64,000 bases of DNA from Luteimonas suaedae (GTDB lineage Bacteria; Pseudomonadota; Gammaproteobacteria; Xanthomonadales; Xanthomonadaceae). The notes under the pieces are model-generated. The model was given only the letters and a program-made list of their open reading frames with translations. It was not told where the DNA came from and searched no databases. Shown piece by piece: positions 1 through 7,940 of this stretch; position 1 is the stretch's first letter, and every line of letters starts with the position of its first letter. The stretch is from contig NZ_VSSP01000011.1 in assembly GCF_008312895.1 (NCBI RefSeq), forward strand, positions 62,001 through 126,000. Direction: 5' to 3'. Both the position numbers and the translations under genes were made by a program.

Positions 1-473
1 TGCTTGCGCATCAGCCAGGCCGGGGCGTCGCGGCGCGGCACCGTGTGCACGGTGATGTTCTCGCTGCCGACGCCGCCGCCGTCGCCGACCTTGTGCAGGT
101 CACGGGCGCGGGCGAAGGCGACACGTTCGTTGCTCATGCCGGCCGTGGTGGGGCCGGTCAGCAGCACGTCGATGCGGCCAGCTTCCCAGCCGGTCTCCTC
201 GACGAGTTCGCGGCGGGCGGCGGATTCAATCGAGTCGTCGTCGAGGTCGTCACCGATCAGGCCGGCCGGCATCTCGATGGTGGGCGCGCCCAGCGGCACC
301 CGGAATTGCTCGACGAACAGCACCTGGTCGTCCGGCGTGACCGCGATGACGATCACCGCCATGCCGTCGCGACCGTGCGTGCGCTCGCACGACTCCCATT
401 TGCCGCGCCGGACCATGCGCAGCCATTCGCCCTCGTAGAGCAGTTCGACGTCGTCCGCTGGATGTTCGTTCAT
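1..473 (-). CDS. Nudix hydrolase, ADP-sugar pyrophosphatase-like (3' end outside window)
   Basis: The ATG is at 471-473 and the frame runs off the left edge, giving about 157 visible residues. A Nudix box is seen around residues 75-95: the invariant Gly, an Asp where Glu is usual, then REL-V-EETGW. It is preceded by the IEMPAG segment typical of ADP-ribose and ADP-sugar pyrophosphatases. Family knowledge: these are cytosolic Mg-dependent enzymes that hydrolyse nucleoside diphosphate sugars. The exact substrate is not readable. The gene is on the same strand as the exonuclease and nitroreductase genes, but a palindromic repeat separates it from them. The Glu-to-Asp change in the box is conservative. 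Confidence 0.88.
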   Translation of the reverse strand, partial: MNEHPADDVELLYEGEWLRMVRRGKWESCERTHGRDGMAVIVIAVTPDDQVLFVEQFRVPLGAPTIEMPAGLIGDDLDDDSIESAARRELVEETGWEAGRIDVLLTGPTTAGMSNERVAFARARDLHKVGDGGGVGSENITVHTVPRRDAPAWLMRK

Positions 474-523
474 TGGCGCATGCTAGCGCGTAGGGCATGA
501 CAGGCGAAATGGAGCGAGCATCG

Positions 524-589
524 TAGAGCGGAGTTTGCTCCGCTACGTGGGCGCCGGAGCCGGGAGCAGAGGAGCAAGCTCCGCTCTAC
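524..589. repeat. REP-like inverted repeat pair
   Basis: Two arms of 19 bases (524-542 and 571-589) are reverse complements with one mismatch. Each arm also carries its own small palindrome (GAGCGGAG...CTCCGCT). The element fills the gap between the Nudix gene and the exonuclease gene. It is an intergenic palindrome of the kind common in xanthomonads; its role is unknown, possibly 3' end stabilisation. Confidence 0.7.
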
Positions 590-616
590 GAAAATGCCGA
601 GGACAACCCGCGGTGT

Positions 617-1531
617 TCAAGGCGCGAATGCGAGCCCGGCGGCCGCGTGCAGACGCTTTCGGGTCAGCGGGCCGAAGCGCAACGCTTCGCACAAGGCCAG
701 CAGCGCGGCGGCATCGGCGGCGGCGCGCAGGAACGGCGGCAGCGCCTCGGCCAGCGGCACGTCGAGCGCGATCGTGGCCAGTTGCCGGCACAGCAGCGCT
801 TGTTCACGGTACTCGCGCAGTTTCGCCGCGGCCTGCTTCGCGCCGCGCAGGCGCAGGAACGGCACCTCGTCGACGCGCGCGAGCAGCGCGTCGAGGCTGC
901 CGAAGTGCGCCAGCAGCGCCGCAGCGGTCTTGGCGCCGATTCCTGGCACGCCGGGAATGTTGTCGACGCTGTCGCCGCACAGCGCCAGGTAGTCGACCAT
1001 CTGTCGCGCCTCGACCCCGTGGCGCGCGGCGACGCCGGCCATGCCCCAGCGCTGGCCGCGGGCGAAGTCCCACTGCTCGTCGCCGAGCTCGAGCAACTGC
1101 GAGAGATCCTTGTCGGCCGAGACGATCACGCCGCGGTGGCCGAGCGCACGCGCCAGCTGCAGCGCGCTGCCGATCAGGTCGTCGGCCTCGTATTCGCGGT
1201 GCGCCAGCACGGTCAGGCCGAGTACGGTGCACAGCGTCTTGCAGTGCGCGAACTGTTGCCTGAGTTCCTCGGGCGCCGGCGGCCGGTTGGCCTTGTAGGC
1301 GGGATACAGCGCGTTGCGGAAGCAGCTGTCCAGCGCCTCGTCGAAGGCGACCACGACGTGCCGCGGCCGTTCGCGCTCCAGCAACTCCAGCAGGAAGCGG
1401 GCGAAGCCATGCACCGCATTGGCCGGGCGGCCGTCGGCATCGCGGAACTCGTCGGGCATCGAGTGCCAGGCGCGGAACACGTACAGGCTGGCGTCGACCA
1501 GGTACAGCGGCGGCTTCGCCACGGCGTTCAC
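617..1531 (-). CDS. 5'-3' exonuclease / flap-endonuclease family protein
   Basis: This 304-residue protein matches the stand-alone 5'-3' exonuclease family (ExoIX/Xni-like and the N-terminal domain of Pol I). Visible metal-ligand acids are Asp13, Asp64, Glu115, Asp117, Asp118, Asp140, Asp142, Asp187 and Asp190. The helix-3-turn-helix DNA-binding motif GDSVDNIPGVPGIGAKTA is at about residues 186-203. Family knowledge: it removes flaps or 5' ends of DNA during replication and repair. It is the downstream gene of a pair: its ATG overlaps the nitroreductase stop by 4 bases, implying translational coupling. Whether it cleaves DNA or, like E. coli Xni, mainly binds flaps cannot be told. Confidence 0.92.
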   Translation of the reverse strand: MNAVAKPPLYLVDASLYVFRAWHSMPDEFRDADGRPANAVHGFARFLLELLERERPRHVVVAFDEALDSCFRNALYPAYKANRPPAPEELRQQFAHCKTLCTVLGLTVLAHREYEADDLIGSALQLARALGHRGVIVSADKDLSQLLELGDEQWDFARGQRWGMAGVAARHGVEARQMVDYLALCGDSVDNIPGVPGIGAKTAAALLAHFGSLDALLARVDEVPFLRLRGAKQAAAKLREYREQALLCRQLATIALDVPLAEALPPFLRAAADAAALLALCEALRFGPLTRKRLHAAAGLAFAP

Positions 1532-2124
1532 GCCGGGTGCCAGTCGGACAGCAGGGCCTGCGGGTCCGGCCGTTCGCGCTCCGGTGCCGCCAGCCTGGGG
1601 GTGCCGATGTGGATGAAGCCGGCGATCCTTTCCTGCGCGCCCAATCCGAGCAGCGTGCGCACTTCATCGTCGTAGGCCGGCCAGCCGGTCAGCCAGGTAG
1701 CGCCGAAACCCGCCGCCTGCGCCGCCTGAAGCAGGGCGAAGCAGACGCAGCCGGCGCTGAGCAGCCGCTCCTGTTCAGGAATCGCCGTGTCGGCCGGGTC
1801 CAGCACGGCGACGACCGCGATCACCAGCGGCGCGTGCCCGAATCGCTGGCGGTCCTTGTCGACGGCCGCCGCCGCCGCGCTCGGGTCGCGGCGCAGGGTG
1901 ATCGCGGCCAGGGCCTCGCCGAGCCGGGCGCGGGCGTCGCCGGCGATGCGCAGGAACCGGAACGGTACCCGCTTGCCGTGGTCGGGCACGCGCACGGCCG
2001 AGCGCAGCATGCGCGCCAGGGTGGCGTCGTCGGGGCCGGGCTCGCCGAGCTGCCGCGCCGGGATCGAGCGCCGTCCATCGAGTTGCAGCCAGATGTCAGT
2101 GGTTCCATTTGCGACCGGGCTCAC
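1528..2124 (-). CDS. Nitroreductase family protein (YdjA-like)
   Basis: A 198-residue protein with the short nitroreductase fold. It has an N-terminal RRSIPARQL segment, a central FGHAPLVIAVVAV strand, and a C-terminal GFGATWLTGWPAYDDEV stretch found in YdjA-type FMN-dependent oxidoreductases. Family knowledge: dimeric flavoproteins that reduce nitro compounds or quinones with NAD(P)H; the natural substrate is unknown. The longest frame starts at GTG 2124. An internal start closer to the RRS motif is possible because N-termini vary in this family. It is divergent from the DUF1631 gene and overlaps the exonuclease gene by 4 bases. Confidence 0.85.
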   Translation of the reverse strand: MSPVANGTTDIWLQLDGRRSIPARQLGEPGPDDATLARMLRSAVRVPDHGKRVPFRFLRIAGDARARLGEALAAITLRRDPSAAAAAVDKDRQRFGHAPLVIAVVAVLDPADTAIPEQERLLSAGCVCFALLQAAQAAGFGATWLTGWPAYDDEVRTLLGLGAQERIAGFIHIGTPRLAAPERERPDPQALLSDWHPA

Positions 2125-2199
2125 AGACGTGGTTTTCCCCTTTCAGGAATGTATGCTGACCGTGCACGAACCTCGTGCACTCGCCGCATTGTCCCCCGA

Positions 2200-4575
2200 A
2201 TGGCGTCTCCAGACGATACCGCCGTGAAATTCCGCGCGCGCAGCTCCGGCAGCCGAGCGGGCGAGCGCGTGCTCGAAACGCTCAAGCGCGACGCCGTCAC
2301 CGAACTGGTCGGCGTGCTCTCGGGGTTCTGGAGCTCGATCGAGGAGCAGGTGCGGCTGGCGGCGCTGGCGGGCCACGACTTCAGCGCGGCCCAGGAGGAC
2401 CGGGTCGCGGTGATCGCGCTCAGCCACCGCGCGCTGGAGCTGGCCACGCGCTACCGCGAGGCGATCGAGAGCGCATTCGAGCGCTGGCACGCGCCCGGCA
2501 AGGAGCAGAGGCGGGTGGAGTCGCTGGAGCTGATGTCCGAGGGTGAGCTCGAGATCCACCTGGCCGGGCAGCAGATCACCGAACTGCTCGAGCACCAGTT
2601 CCTGCATCCGCTGGCGCAGCTCGACGAACGGCTGGAAGCGCTGGCGGCGAGCCTGGGGATCGAGGGCCGGCCGCTCAATCCGTTGCGGCCGGAGGTGGCG
2701 GTATCGGCCTTCGTCGACCTGTTCCAGCCGGACGACCTCACCCCGGGCCTGCGGATGATGGTCTTCCACCAGTTCGACAAGCGCCTGCCGAAGGTGCTCG
2801 CCGAGGTCTACGCCAAGGCCAACACCACGCTGCAGACCGCAGCTTTCGGCGGCCATGGCGTCGCCACGGTCCGGCGCAGCGGCGGTTACGAGCCGCACGC
2901 CTCGGCGCGGCGCGATGAGGCGCGCGCTCCGCGCATCGGCGAACAGGCCGCGGAAGGCTGGGTGCCGGACGGCGGCACCGTCGAGAACATCGGGGCGACG
3001 GCTCCCGGCGGCGGTGGACAGCGCGCCGTCGGCGAGGGGCAGCGCTCCGGCCCGTCGTCCGCCGATTCCGGCGGCATGCCGCTGCGCTATCGCGATCTCG
3101 TCCGCGAACAGCTGCAGGCCTGGCGTGCGCGTGGCGGCCTGCATGTGGGATCGGCGGACGCCGGCATCAGCGTGGCCGAGGAGGTCGAGGCGCTGGCGGA
3201 GGCCGCTTCCGAGGCGGAGGGCCAAGTGCTCGGCACCGAAGACATGCTCAACATCGCCTCGCTGCTGCAGGGCGATGATCCCGGTCCGTACACCCGCGCG
3301 CTCGCCGGCGAGGACAAGCGTGCGCTGGCCGAGGTGATCCGCGCCGAAATCCTGGGTGGCGTGCGCCAGCTCGGCTTCGATCCGGAGAAGACCCGTTTCA
3401 GCGCCGACGAGGAAGACGCCATCGACCTGGTCGGCATCCTGTTCCAGTCGCTGTGCGAAGCCAACGAGCTGCTGCAGCGCTCGCGTTCGCTGTACGGCAG
3501 GCTGGTGGTGCCGTACGTCAAGGTGGCGCTGACCGACGACTCGATGTTCAACCGCCGCAACCACCCGGCACGGCAACTGCTCGACGCGCTGACCGAGGCC
3601 TGCGACGGCAACACCGGCGAAACCGCGCAGGACAAGGAAACCCTGGACAAGGCCGAGCACGCCGTGGACCGGGTGGTCGAGGAATACCAGGAAGACCAGG
3701 CGGTGTTCGAGCTGGCGGCGGCCGAGTTGCGCGACCAGCTCGACCAGCAGCGCCGGCGCTCGGAGCTCGCGGAAAAACGCGTGGCCGAGTCGATCCACGG
3801 CCGTGAGCGCCTGCAGATGGCGCGACGCAACGCCGAGGGCCTGGTCGCCTCGCGCATGGCGGACCGTCCATTGACCGCACCGGTCGGCCACTTCCTCGAC
3901 CAGCACTGGCGCCATTACCTCACCCAGACCTGGCTGCGCGACGGTCCGGAGTCCGAGCGGCACCATGCCGCGATCGGGCTCGGCGACGCGATGGTGCAGG
4001 TGGATGCCGACGCCGCGCAGGTGCGTGGCGCCGCGGTCGCAGACCAGCTGCTGGCGCTGCAGGTGCCGCTGGGCGAGTGCTATTCCAGCTGTGGGCTGGA
4101 TGCCGCCGCCGCGCGCGACGCCATGGCGCGGATCATTTCCGCGCTGGCGATGCCCGACACCCCGCGCAGCGTGCGCACGCCGAACGGCGGTGAGATCGAC
4201 GACGGGCCGGGCGACGACAGCATCGCGCCGCTGCGCCTGGCCGGCGGTACCGACGCGGTGGCCTGCGATCCCGCCATCGCCGCGCGCATGCGCCGCTTGC
4301 GGGTCGGCCAGGGATTGCGCCTGATCGACCGTGGCGGGCACGAGACCGCGGCGCGGATCGCCTGGATCAGCCCGTTGACCTCGCGTTTCCTGATCGTCAA
4401 CCGCCGCGGCGTGCGCAAGATGGTGGTCTCGCCCGAGGAGCTGGCGTTGCTGGTCGCTTCCGGACGGGTGGTGGTGCGTTCGGTCGACGCGCCTTTCGAC
4501 GAGGCGATGAAGCAACTCTGGCAGCGCCTCAACCAGGCGCCGGCATCGACGTTGAAAGCCGCCAACGCCGGCTGA
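2200..4575 (+). CDS. DUF1631 family protein
   Basis: A 791-residue soluble protein matching the DUF1631 family, which is sometimes mislabelled thymidine phosphorylase. Its sequence is rich in acidic and helical segments, with a low-complexity linker around residues 225-285. Its C-terminal third (SRFLIVNRRGVRKMVVSPEELALLVASGRVVV) resembles the PilZ-like end described for this family. The ATG at 2200 (MASPDDTAVKF) was chosen because the reading frame upstream is antisense to the nitroreductase gene and has no family-like sequence; a start at 2152 cannot be excluded. There are no membrane segments. The function is unknown; in relatives it has been linked to c-di-GMP or surface behaviour only by domain content. 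Confidence 0.85.
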   Translation: MASPDDTAVKFRARSSGSRAGERVLETLKRDAVTELVGVLSGFWSSIEEQVRLAALAGHDFSAAQEDRVAVIALSHRALELATRYREAIESAFERWHAPGKEQRRVESLELMSEGELEIHLAGQQITELLEHQFLHPLAQLDERLEALAASLGIEGRPLNPLRPEVAVSAFVDLFQPDDLTPGLRMMVFHQFDKRLPKVLAEVYAKANTTLQTAAFGGHGVATVRRSGGYEPHASARRDEARAPRIGEQAAEGWVPDGGTVENIGATAPGGGGQRAVGEGQRSGPSSADSGGMPLRYRDLVREQLQAWRARGGLHVGSADAGISVAEEVEALAEAASEAEGQVLGTEDMLNIASLLQGDDPGPYTRALAGEDKRALAEVIRAEILGGVRQLGFDPEKTRFSADEEDAIDLVGILFQSLCEANELLQRSRSLYGRLVVPYVKVALTDDSMFNRRNHPARQLLDALTEACDGNTGETAQDKETLDKAEHAVDRVVEEYQEDQAVFELAAAELRDQLDQQRRRSELAEKRVAESIHGRERLQMARRNAEGLVASRMADRPLTAPVGHFLDQHWRHYLTQTWLRDGPESERHHAAIGLGDAMVQVDADAAQVRGAAVADQLLALQVPLGECYSSCGLDAAAARDAMARIISALAMPDTPRSVRTPNGGEIDDGPGDDSIAPLRLAGGTDAVACDPAIAARMRRLRVGQGLRLIDRGGHETAARIAWISPLTSRFLIVNRRGVRKMVVSPEELALLVASGRVVVRSVDAPFDEAMKQLWQRLNQAPASTLKAANAG

Positions 4576-4839
4576 GCAGCGGGCCGCCGGCGCACTTCGC
4601 GCGCCCTCCGGATCGACGTCGCGGTCGCGAACTTGCGGTGAGCGCGCGGTAGCGGACGACATCTTCTTCCATGGCGATGTTCGTCGCCCGCGGTGGCGCT
4701 CGTCGTGGCGCGCCAGCCCTTCTTGCTGTCCGGTGCCGAAACGGAAGCAGTCACCGGACGCCGTGCTATTCCGGCGGGGCGGCCGTGGCAGTGTGGCCGA
4801 TTCGCGTTTAGGATGCAGGACAAGGTCGCGGAGCCGAAC

Positions 4840-5931
4840 ATGACGCTGAAGATCGGGATCGCGCGGGAAACCGCGCCGGGCGAACGGCGCGTCGCCGTTA
4901 CGCCAGAGACGTGCAAGAAGCTGGTGGCCGCAGGTGCGCAGGTATGCATCGAGCGCGGCAGCGGCACCGGTGCGCATTTTCCGGATCGGGCCTATGAAGA
5001 GGCCGGCGCCACGCTCGTGGACGCAGCCGAGGCCGCCATCGCCGATGCCGACGCCGTGCTGTGCGTGCAGCCGCCGCCGGCGACCGCGATCGCCGCGATG
5101 AAGACCGGTGCGGCGCTGGTCGGCACCCTGCAGCCGCAGTCCGATGCGGCACGCGGCGACGCCATCGTGCAACGCGGCGTGGTCGCGTTCCCGCTGGAGC
5201 GGTTGCCGCGCACCACCCGCGCCCAGGCCATGGACGTGCTCAGCTCGCAGGCCGGCATGGCCGGCTACAAGGCGGTGCTGATCGCGGCGTCGCTGGCGCC
5301 GCGCTTCTTCCCGATGCTGACCACGGCCGCCGGCACCATCCGTCCGTCGAAAGTGCTGGTGATCGGCGCCGGCGTCGCCGGATTGCAGGCGATCGCGACC
5401 GCCCGGCGCCTGGGCGCGCAGGTCGAGGGCTTCGACGTACGGCCCGAGACGCGCGAGCAGATCCAGTCGCTGGGCGGACGCTTCCTCGACCTCGGCGTCA
5501 GCGCCGCCGGCGAGGGCGGCTATGCGCGCCAGCTCACCGACGAGGAGCGCGCCGAACAGCAGCGCCGCCTCGGCGAGCACCTGAAGAACGTCGACGTGAT
5601 CGTCTGTACCGCGGCCGTCCCCGGCCGGCCCGCGCCGAAGATCGTTTCGGCGGCGATGGTGGGCGGCATGAAGCCGGGCAGCGTGGTCGTCGACCTGGCG
5701 GCGGAAACCGGCGGCAACTGCGAGCTCACCCGTCCCGGTGAAACCGATGACCACGACGGCGTCGTCGTCGCCGGTCCGCTCAACCTCGCCAGCCAGGGCG
5801 CGCAGCACGCCAGCGAGATGTACGCGCGCAACGTGTTCAACTTCATGCAGCTGCTGCTGAAGGACGGTGCGATCGGTTTCGACTGGGAGGACGAGCTGCT
5901 GTCGAAGACGGTGTGGCCGGAGCGGAGCTAG
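4840..5931 (+). CDS. pntAA: NAD(P) transhydrogenase subunit alpha part 1 (PntAA)
   Basis: A 363-residue protein covering the NAD(H)-binding domain I of proton-translocating transhydrogenase. It has the N-terminal KIGIARETAPGERRVAVTPE signature, the RAQAMDVLSSQAGMAGYKAV segment, and the Rossmann motif GAGVAG at residues 176-181. A GGAG ribosome-binding site lies about 7 bases before ATG 4840. Family knowledge: with PntAB and PntB it couples hydride transfer from NADH to NADP+ with proton entry. The other two subunits are encoded 1.7 kb downstream on the same strand, separated by three genes on the opposite strand. This is the split (three-subunit) form, not the fused PntA of E. coli. Confidence 0.95.
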   Translation: MTLKIGIARETAPGERRVAVTPETCKKLVAAGAQVCIERGSGTGAHFPDRAYEEAGATLVDAAEAAIADADAVLCVQPPPATAIAAMKTGAALVGTLQPQSDAARGDAIVQRGVVAFPLERLPRTTRAQAMDVLSSQAGMAGYKAVLIAASLAPRFFPMLTTAAGTIRPSKVLVIGAGVAGLQAIATARRLGAQVEGFDVRPETREQIQSLGGRFLDLGVSAAGEGGYARQLTDEERAEQQRRLGEHLKNVDVIVCTAAVPGRPAPKIVSAAMVGGMKPGSVVVDLAAETGGNCELTRPGETDDHDGVVVAGPLNLASQGAQHASEMYARNVFNFMQLLLKDGAIGFDWEDELLSKTVWPERS

Positions 5932-6041
5932 ACCGCTCCGCTGTGGGAGCTTCCAAGACTGCAGTGGTCCGTGCGAACGGGTGAGCCACGCTTCGGAGCA
6001 CCTGCTTGCCGCTGGCGGTGAGCGCGTCGCCGCCCGCAGCC

Positions 6042-6458
6042 TCATTCCTCCGGCTGGTGGCGTTCCAGCCATTCGCGCCGCTGTTCCGGCGTCATCGCCT
6101 TCCAGCGTTCGCGCAGGTCCTCGCGTTCGGATTCCGGCAGCTCGCGCATCCGCAGGTACAGCACGCGCGCGCCCTCGCGCCCCTCGGGGCTCATCTGCTT
6201 CCAGCGCCGCATGCCGTGATGCGCGTGCCGGCGCTGCTCCGGCGTCATCTGCTGCCAGCGCTCGGCATGGCGCAACATGCGTTCGCGCGCGTCGGGCTGG
6301 TCGTTCCAGCGGTCGCGCACGGTGGCGATCAGCGTTTCGCGCTGCTGCGGTGTCAACCGCTCCCATTCGGGCAGCGCGTCGGCGGACTGCGCCAGCGCGG
6401 CACCGGCCGGCAACGACAGCGCCAGCAACAGGATCGAAGTGGTGATTCGGATTCGCAT
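6042..6458 (-). CDS. DUF3106 secreted protein
   Basis: A 138-residue protein with a clear Sec signal peptide (MRIRITTSILLLALSLPAGAALAQ). It is followed by repeated short modules of the form WxxMTPEQRRxxxxR (about five), which is the DUF3106 pattern. It is probably periplasmic, highly charged and helical. It is the last gene of a three-gene cassette (ECF sigma factor, membrane protein, DUF3106) on the minus strand, beginning 7 bases after the preceding stop. The modules resemble the LTxxQ/CpxP-like helical repeats of periplasmic stress sensors. A role as periplasmic partner of the anti-sigma-like protein is inference from position and composition only. Confidence 0.85.
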   Translation of the reverse strand: MRIRITTSILLLALSLPAGAALAQSADALPEWERLTPQQRETLIATVRDRWNDQPDARERMLRHAERWQQMTPEQRRHAHHGMRRWKQMSPEGREGARVLYLRMRELPESEREDLRERWKAMTPEQRREWLERHQPEE

Positions 6459-6465
6459 GGAACGT

Positions 6466-6852
6466 TTACTCCATCGCCAATGGCTGCGCCTCGGCGGAGG
6501 CCAGCCACAGGAACAGGTCGGGATCTTCCTCGAACGCCACCAGGGCATCCTCGTAGAGTTCGATCCGGGGCTCGACGGTGACCGGCTCGATGGTCGCCAC
6601 CGGCACCGTGGTGGTTTCGGCGTCGTCGCCAGGGGCGAGCAGCTGCATGCCGGCGGCGAAGGCGAACACGGCCGCACAGGCGGTCGCCAGCGACCAGCGC
6701 AGCGGTTGCGCGCGCCAGCCGTGGCCGGCGCTTGCCGGCGCCCGTGGGCGCAGCGTGGCCAGCGTGCGTTGCGGCACCTGCCGCAACGCCTCGTGGTGGC
6801 AGGCGCGTGCGGCGCGGTCGAAGCGGCTACCGCCGTCGTGGTCGGTGGTCAT
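6466..6852 (-). CDS. Small single-pass membrane protein, candidate anti-sigma factor
   Basis: A 128-residue protein with a soluble N-terminal half (about 50 residues), one predicted membrane helix (LATACAAVFAFAAGMQLLAPG, about residues 55-75) and an acidic periplasmic tail. Its ATG overlaps the ECF sigma factor stop by 4 bases (6849-6852). That coupling, with the one-helix topology, is the usual arrangement of anti-sigma factors. No zinc-binding HxxxCxxC motif is present, so this is not a ZAS-type anti-sigma; the family is not recognised with certainty. Confidence 0.7.
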   Translation of the reverse strand: MTTDHDGGSRFDRAARACHHEALRQVPQRTLATLRPRAPASAGHGWRAQPLRWSLATACAAVFAFAAGMQLLAPGDDAETTTVPVATIEPVTVEPRIELYEDALVAFEEDPDLFLWLASAEAQPLAME

Positions 6853-7409
6853 CGGAAATCCTCCAGTTGTTTCTGCAGCGCCTCGCGGGCGCGCGACAGG
6901 TGCGTCTTCACCGAGCCCTCGCCGCAGCCCATGATCTTCGCGGTGGTGGCCACGTCGAGTTCTTCGAGCACGCGCAGGCTGAAAACTTCGCGCTGGCGGC
7001 GCGGCAGCGCCCGCAGTGCCGCCACCAGCCGCGCATAGGCCTCGCGCCCGTCGTGGACGCGCATCGGGTCCGGCCCGGCGTCGGCCCAGTCGAGGCTGTC
7101 GTCCTCGCGCTCGCCGGCATCGGAGATCCAGCTCAGCCGGAACATGCGCCGACGCTGGATGTCGACGATGCGGCTGCGCAGGACCGTCCAGAACAGCGCG
7201 GTCCATTCCTCGGCCGGCCGCTCGCGATAGCGCAGCATCCGGGTCATCGCGTCCTGCACCGCATCCTGCGCGTCGTCGCGGTTGCGCAGGCCGATCTCGG
7301 CGAAGCGGAACGCGCGGGCGCGGACCCCGGCGAAGAACGCATCCAGCGTGGCCGCCGGCGCCTCGGTGGTCAGCGGCAGGGGCGCGGCGATGTCGGCGGA
7401 TGCGCGCAT
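6849..7409 (-). CDS. ECF-type RNA polymerase sigma factor
   Basis: A 186-residue sigma-70 family protein. Region 2 is at about residues 25-85 (FRFAEIGLRNRDDAQDAVQD ... SRIVDIQRRR). Region 4 is at about residues 130-186, with LPRRQREVFSLR and the helix-turn-helix VATTAKIMGCGEGSVKTHLSRA. A start at ATG 7409 gives normal ECF length; a longer frame to a TTG at 7538 adds residues without family resemblance. It is the first gene of a cassette with a coupled membrane protein and a DUF3106 protein. The cassette probably senses an envelope signal; the signal and regulon are unknown. It lies between two halves of the transhydrogenase locus, in the opposite orientation. Confidence 0.9.
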   Translation of the reverse strand: MRASADIAAPLPLTTEAPAATLDAFFAGVRARAFRFAEIGLRNRDDAQDAVQDAMTRMLRYRERPAEEWTALFWTVLRSRIVDIQRRRMFRLSWISDAGEREDDSLDWADAGPDPMRVHDGREAYARLVAALRALPRRQREVFSLRVLEELDVATTAKIMGCGEGSVKTHLSRAREALQKQLEDFR

Positions 7410-7625
7410 GCCGACGAGCTTACCGCCGCCATGGCCGGCGCGGGCGCCGGGCACGGGCCGCAGCGCCTGCCGGTGTTGGTCGAGATCGCCGTCCACGTTG
7501 CGCAGATCCGGGGTCCTGTCAGGGTTCGCAGCTGTCAACGCGTGTGACGGGCCGCGGTTGACCCGCTAGCAACCGGTTCATGTACGGTTATGATGCGGAC
7601 CAGAGCCGGATCCCGGGAGCAGCGC

Positions 7626-7940
7626 ATGATCGATGGTTTCGTGGCCTTGTACATCTTCATGCTGGCGGCGATCGCCGGCCACGTGATCATTTCGCGGGTG
7701 CCGGTGATCCTGCACACGCCGCTGATGTCGGGCTCGAACTTCATCCACGGCATCGTGCTGATCGGGGCGATGGTGGTACTCGGCCATGCCGACACGACGC
7801 TGGAGAAGGTGATCGGCTTCGTCGCCGTGCTGATGGGGGCGGGCAACGCCGCCGGCGGTTACGTGGTGACCGAGCGCATGCTGGAGATGTTCAAGTCCAG
7901 CCGCAAGCCGGCCGCCGGCGCCGCCGGGGACAAGGCATGA
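7626..7940 (+). CDS. pntAB: NAD(P) transhydrogenase subunit alpha part 2 (PntAB)
   Basis: A 104-residue membrane subunit (domain IIa) with four hydrophobic segments and the conserved RVPVILHTPLMSGSNFIHGI signature of transhydrogenase membrane helices. ATG 7626 (MIDGFVALYIF) has a GGGAGC sequence just upstream; a start at 7590 would add residues with no family counterpart. Its last four bases overlap the pntB start (ATGA), so the two are translationally coupled. It forms the proton channel together with the membrane part of PntB. Confidence 0.93.
   Translation: MIDGFVALYIFMLAAIAGHVIISRVPVILHTPLMSGSNFIHGIVLIGAMVVLGHADTTLEKVIGFVAVLMGAGNAAGGYVVTERMLEMFKSSRKPAAGAAGDKA

Noticed and set aside
2143..6366. 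Very long minus-strand open frame (1407 codons) opposite the DUF1631 gene and pntAA
   Set aside because: Its residues are Arg/Ala/His-rich low-complexity and match no family. It is the antisense shadow of well-supported genes in GC-rich DNA with few stops.
7410..7538. N-terminal extension of the ECF sigma factor to TTG 7538
   Set aside because: The added 43 residues are not family-like and TTG is a poor start. ATG 7409 gives the normal length.
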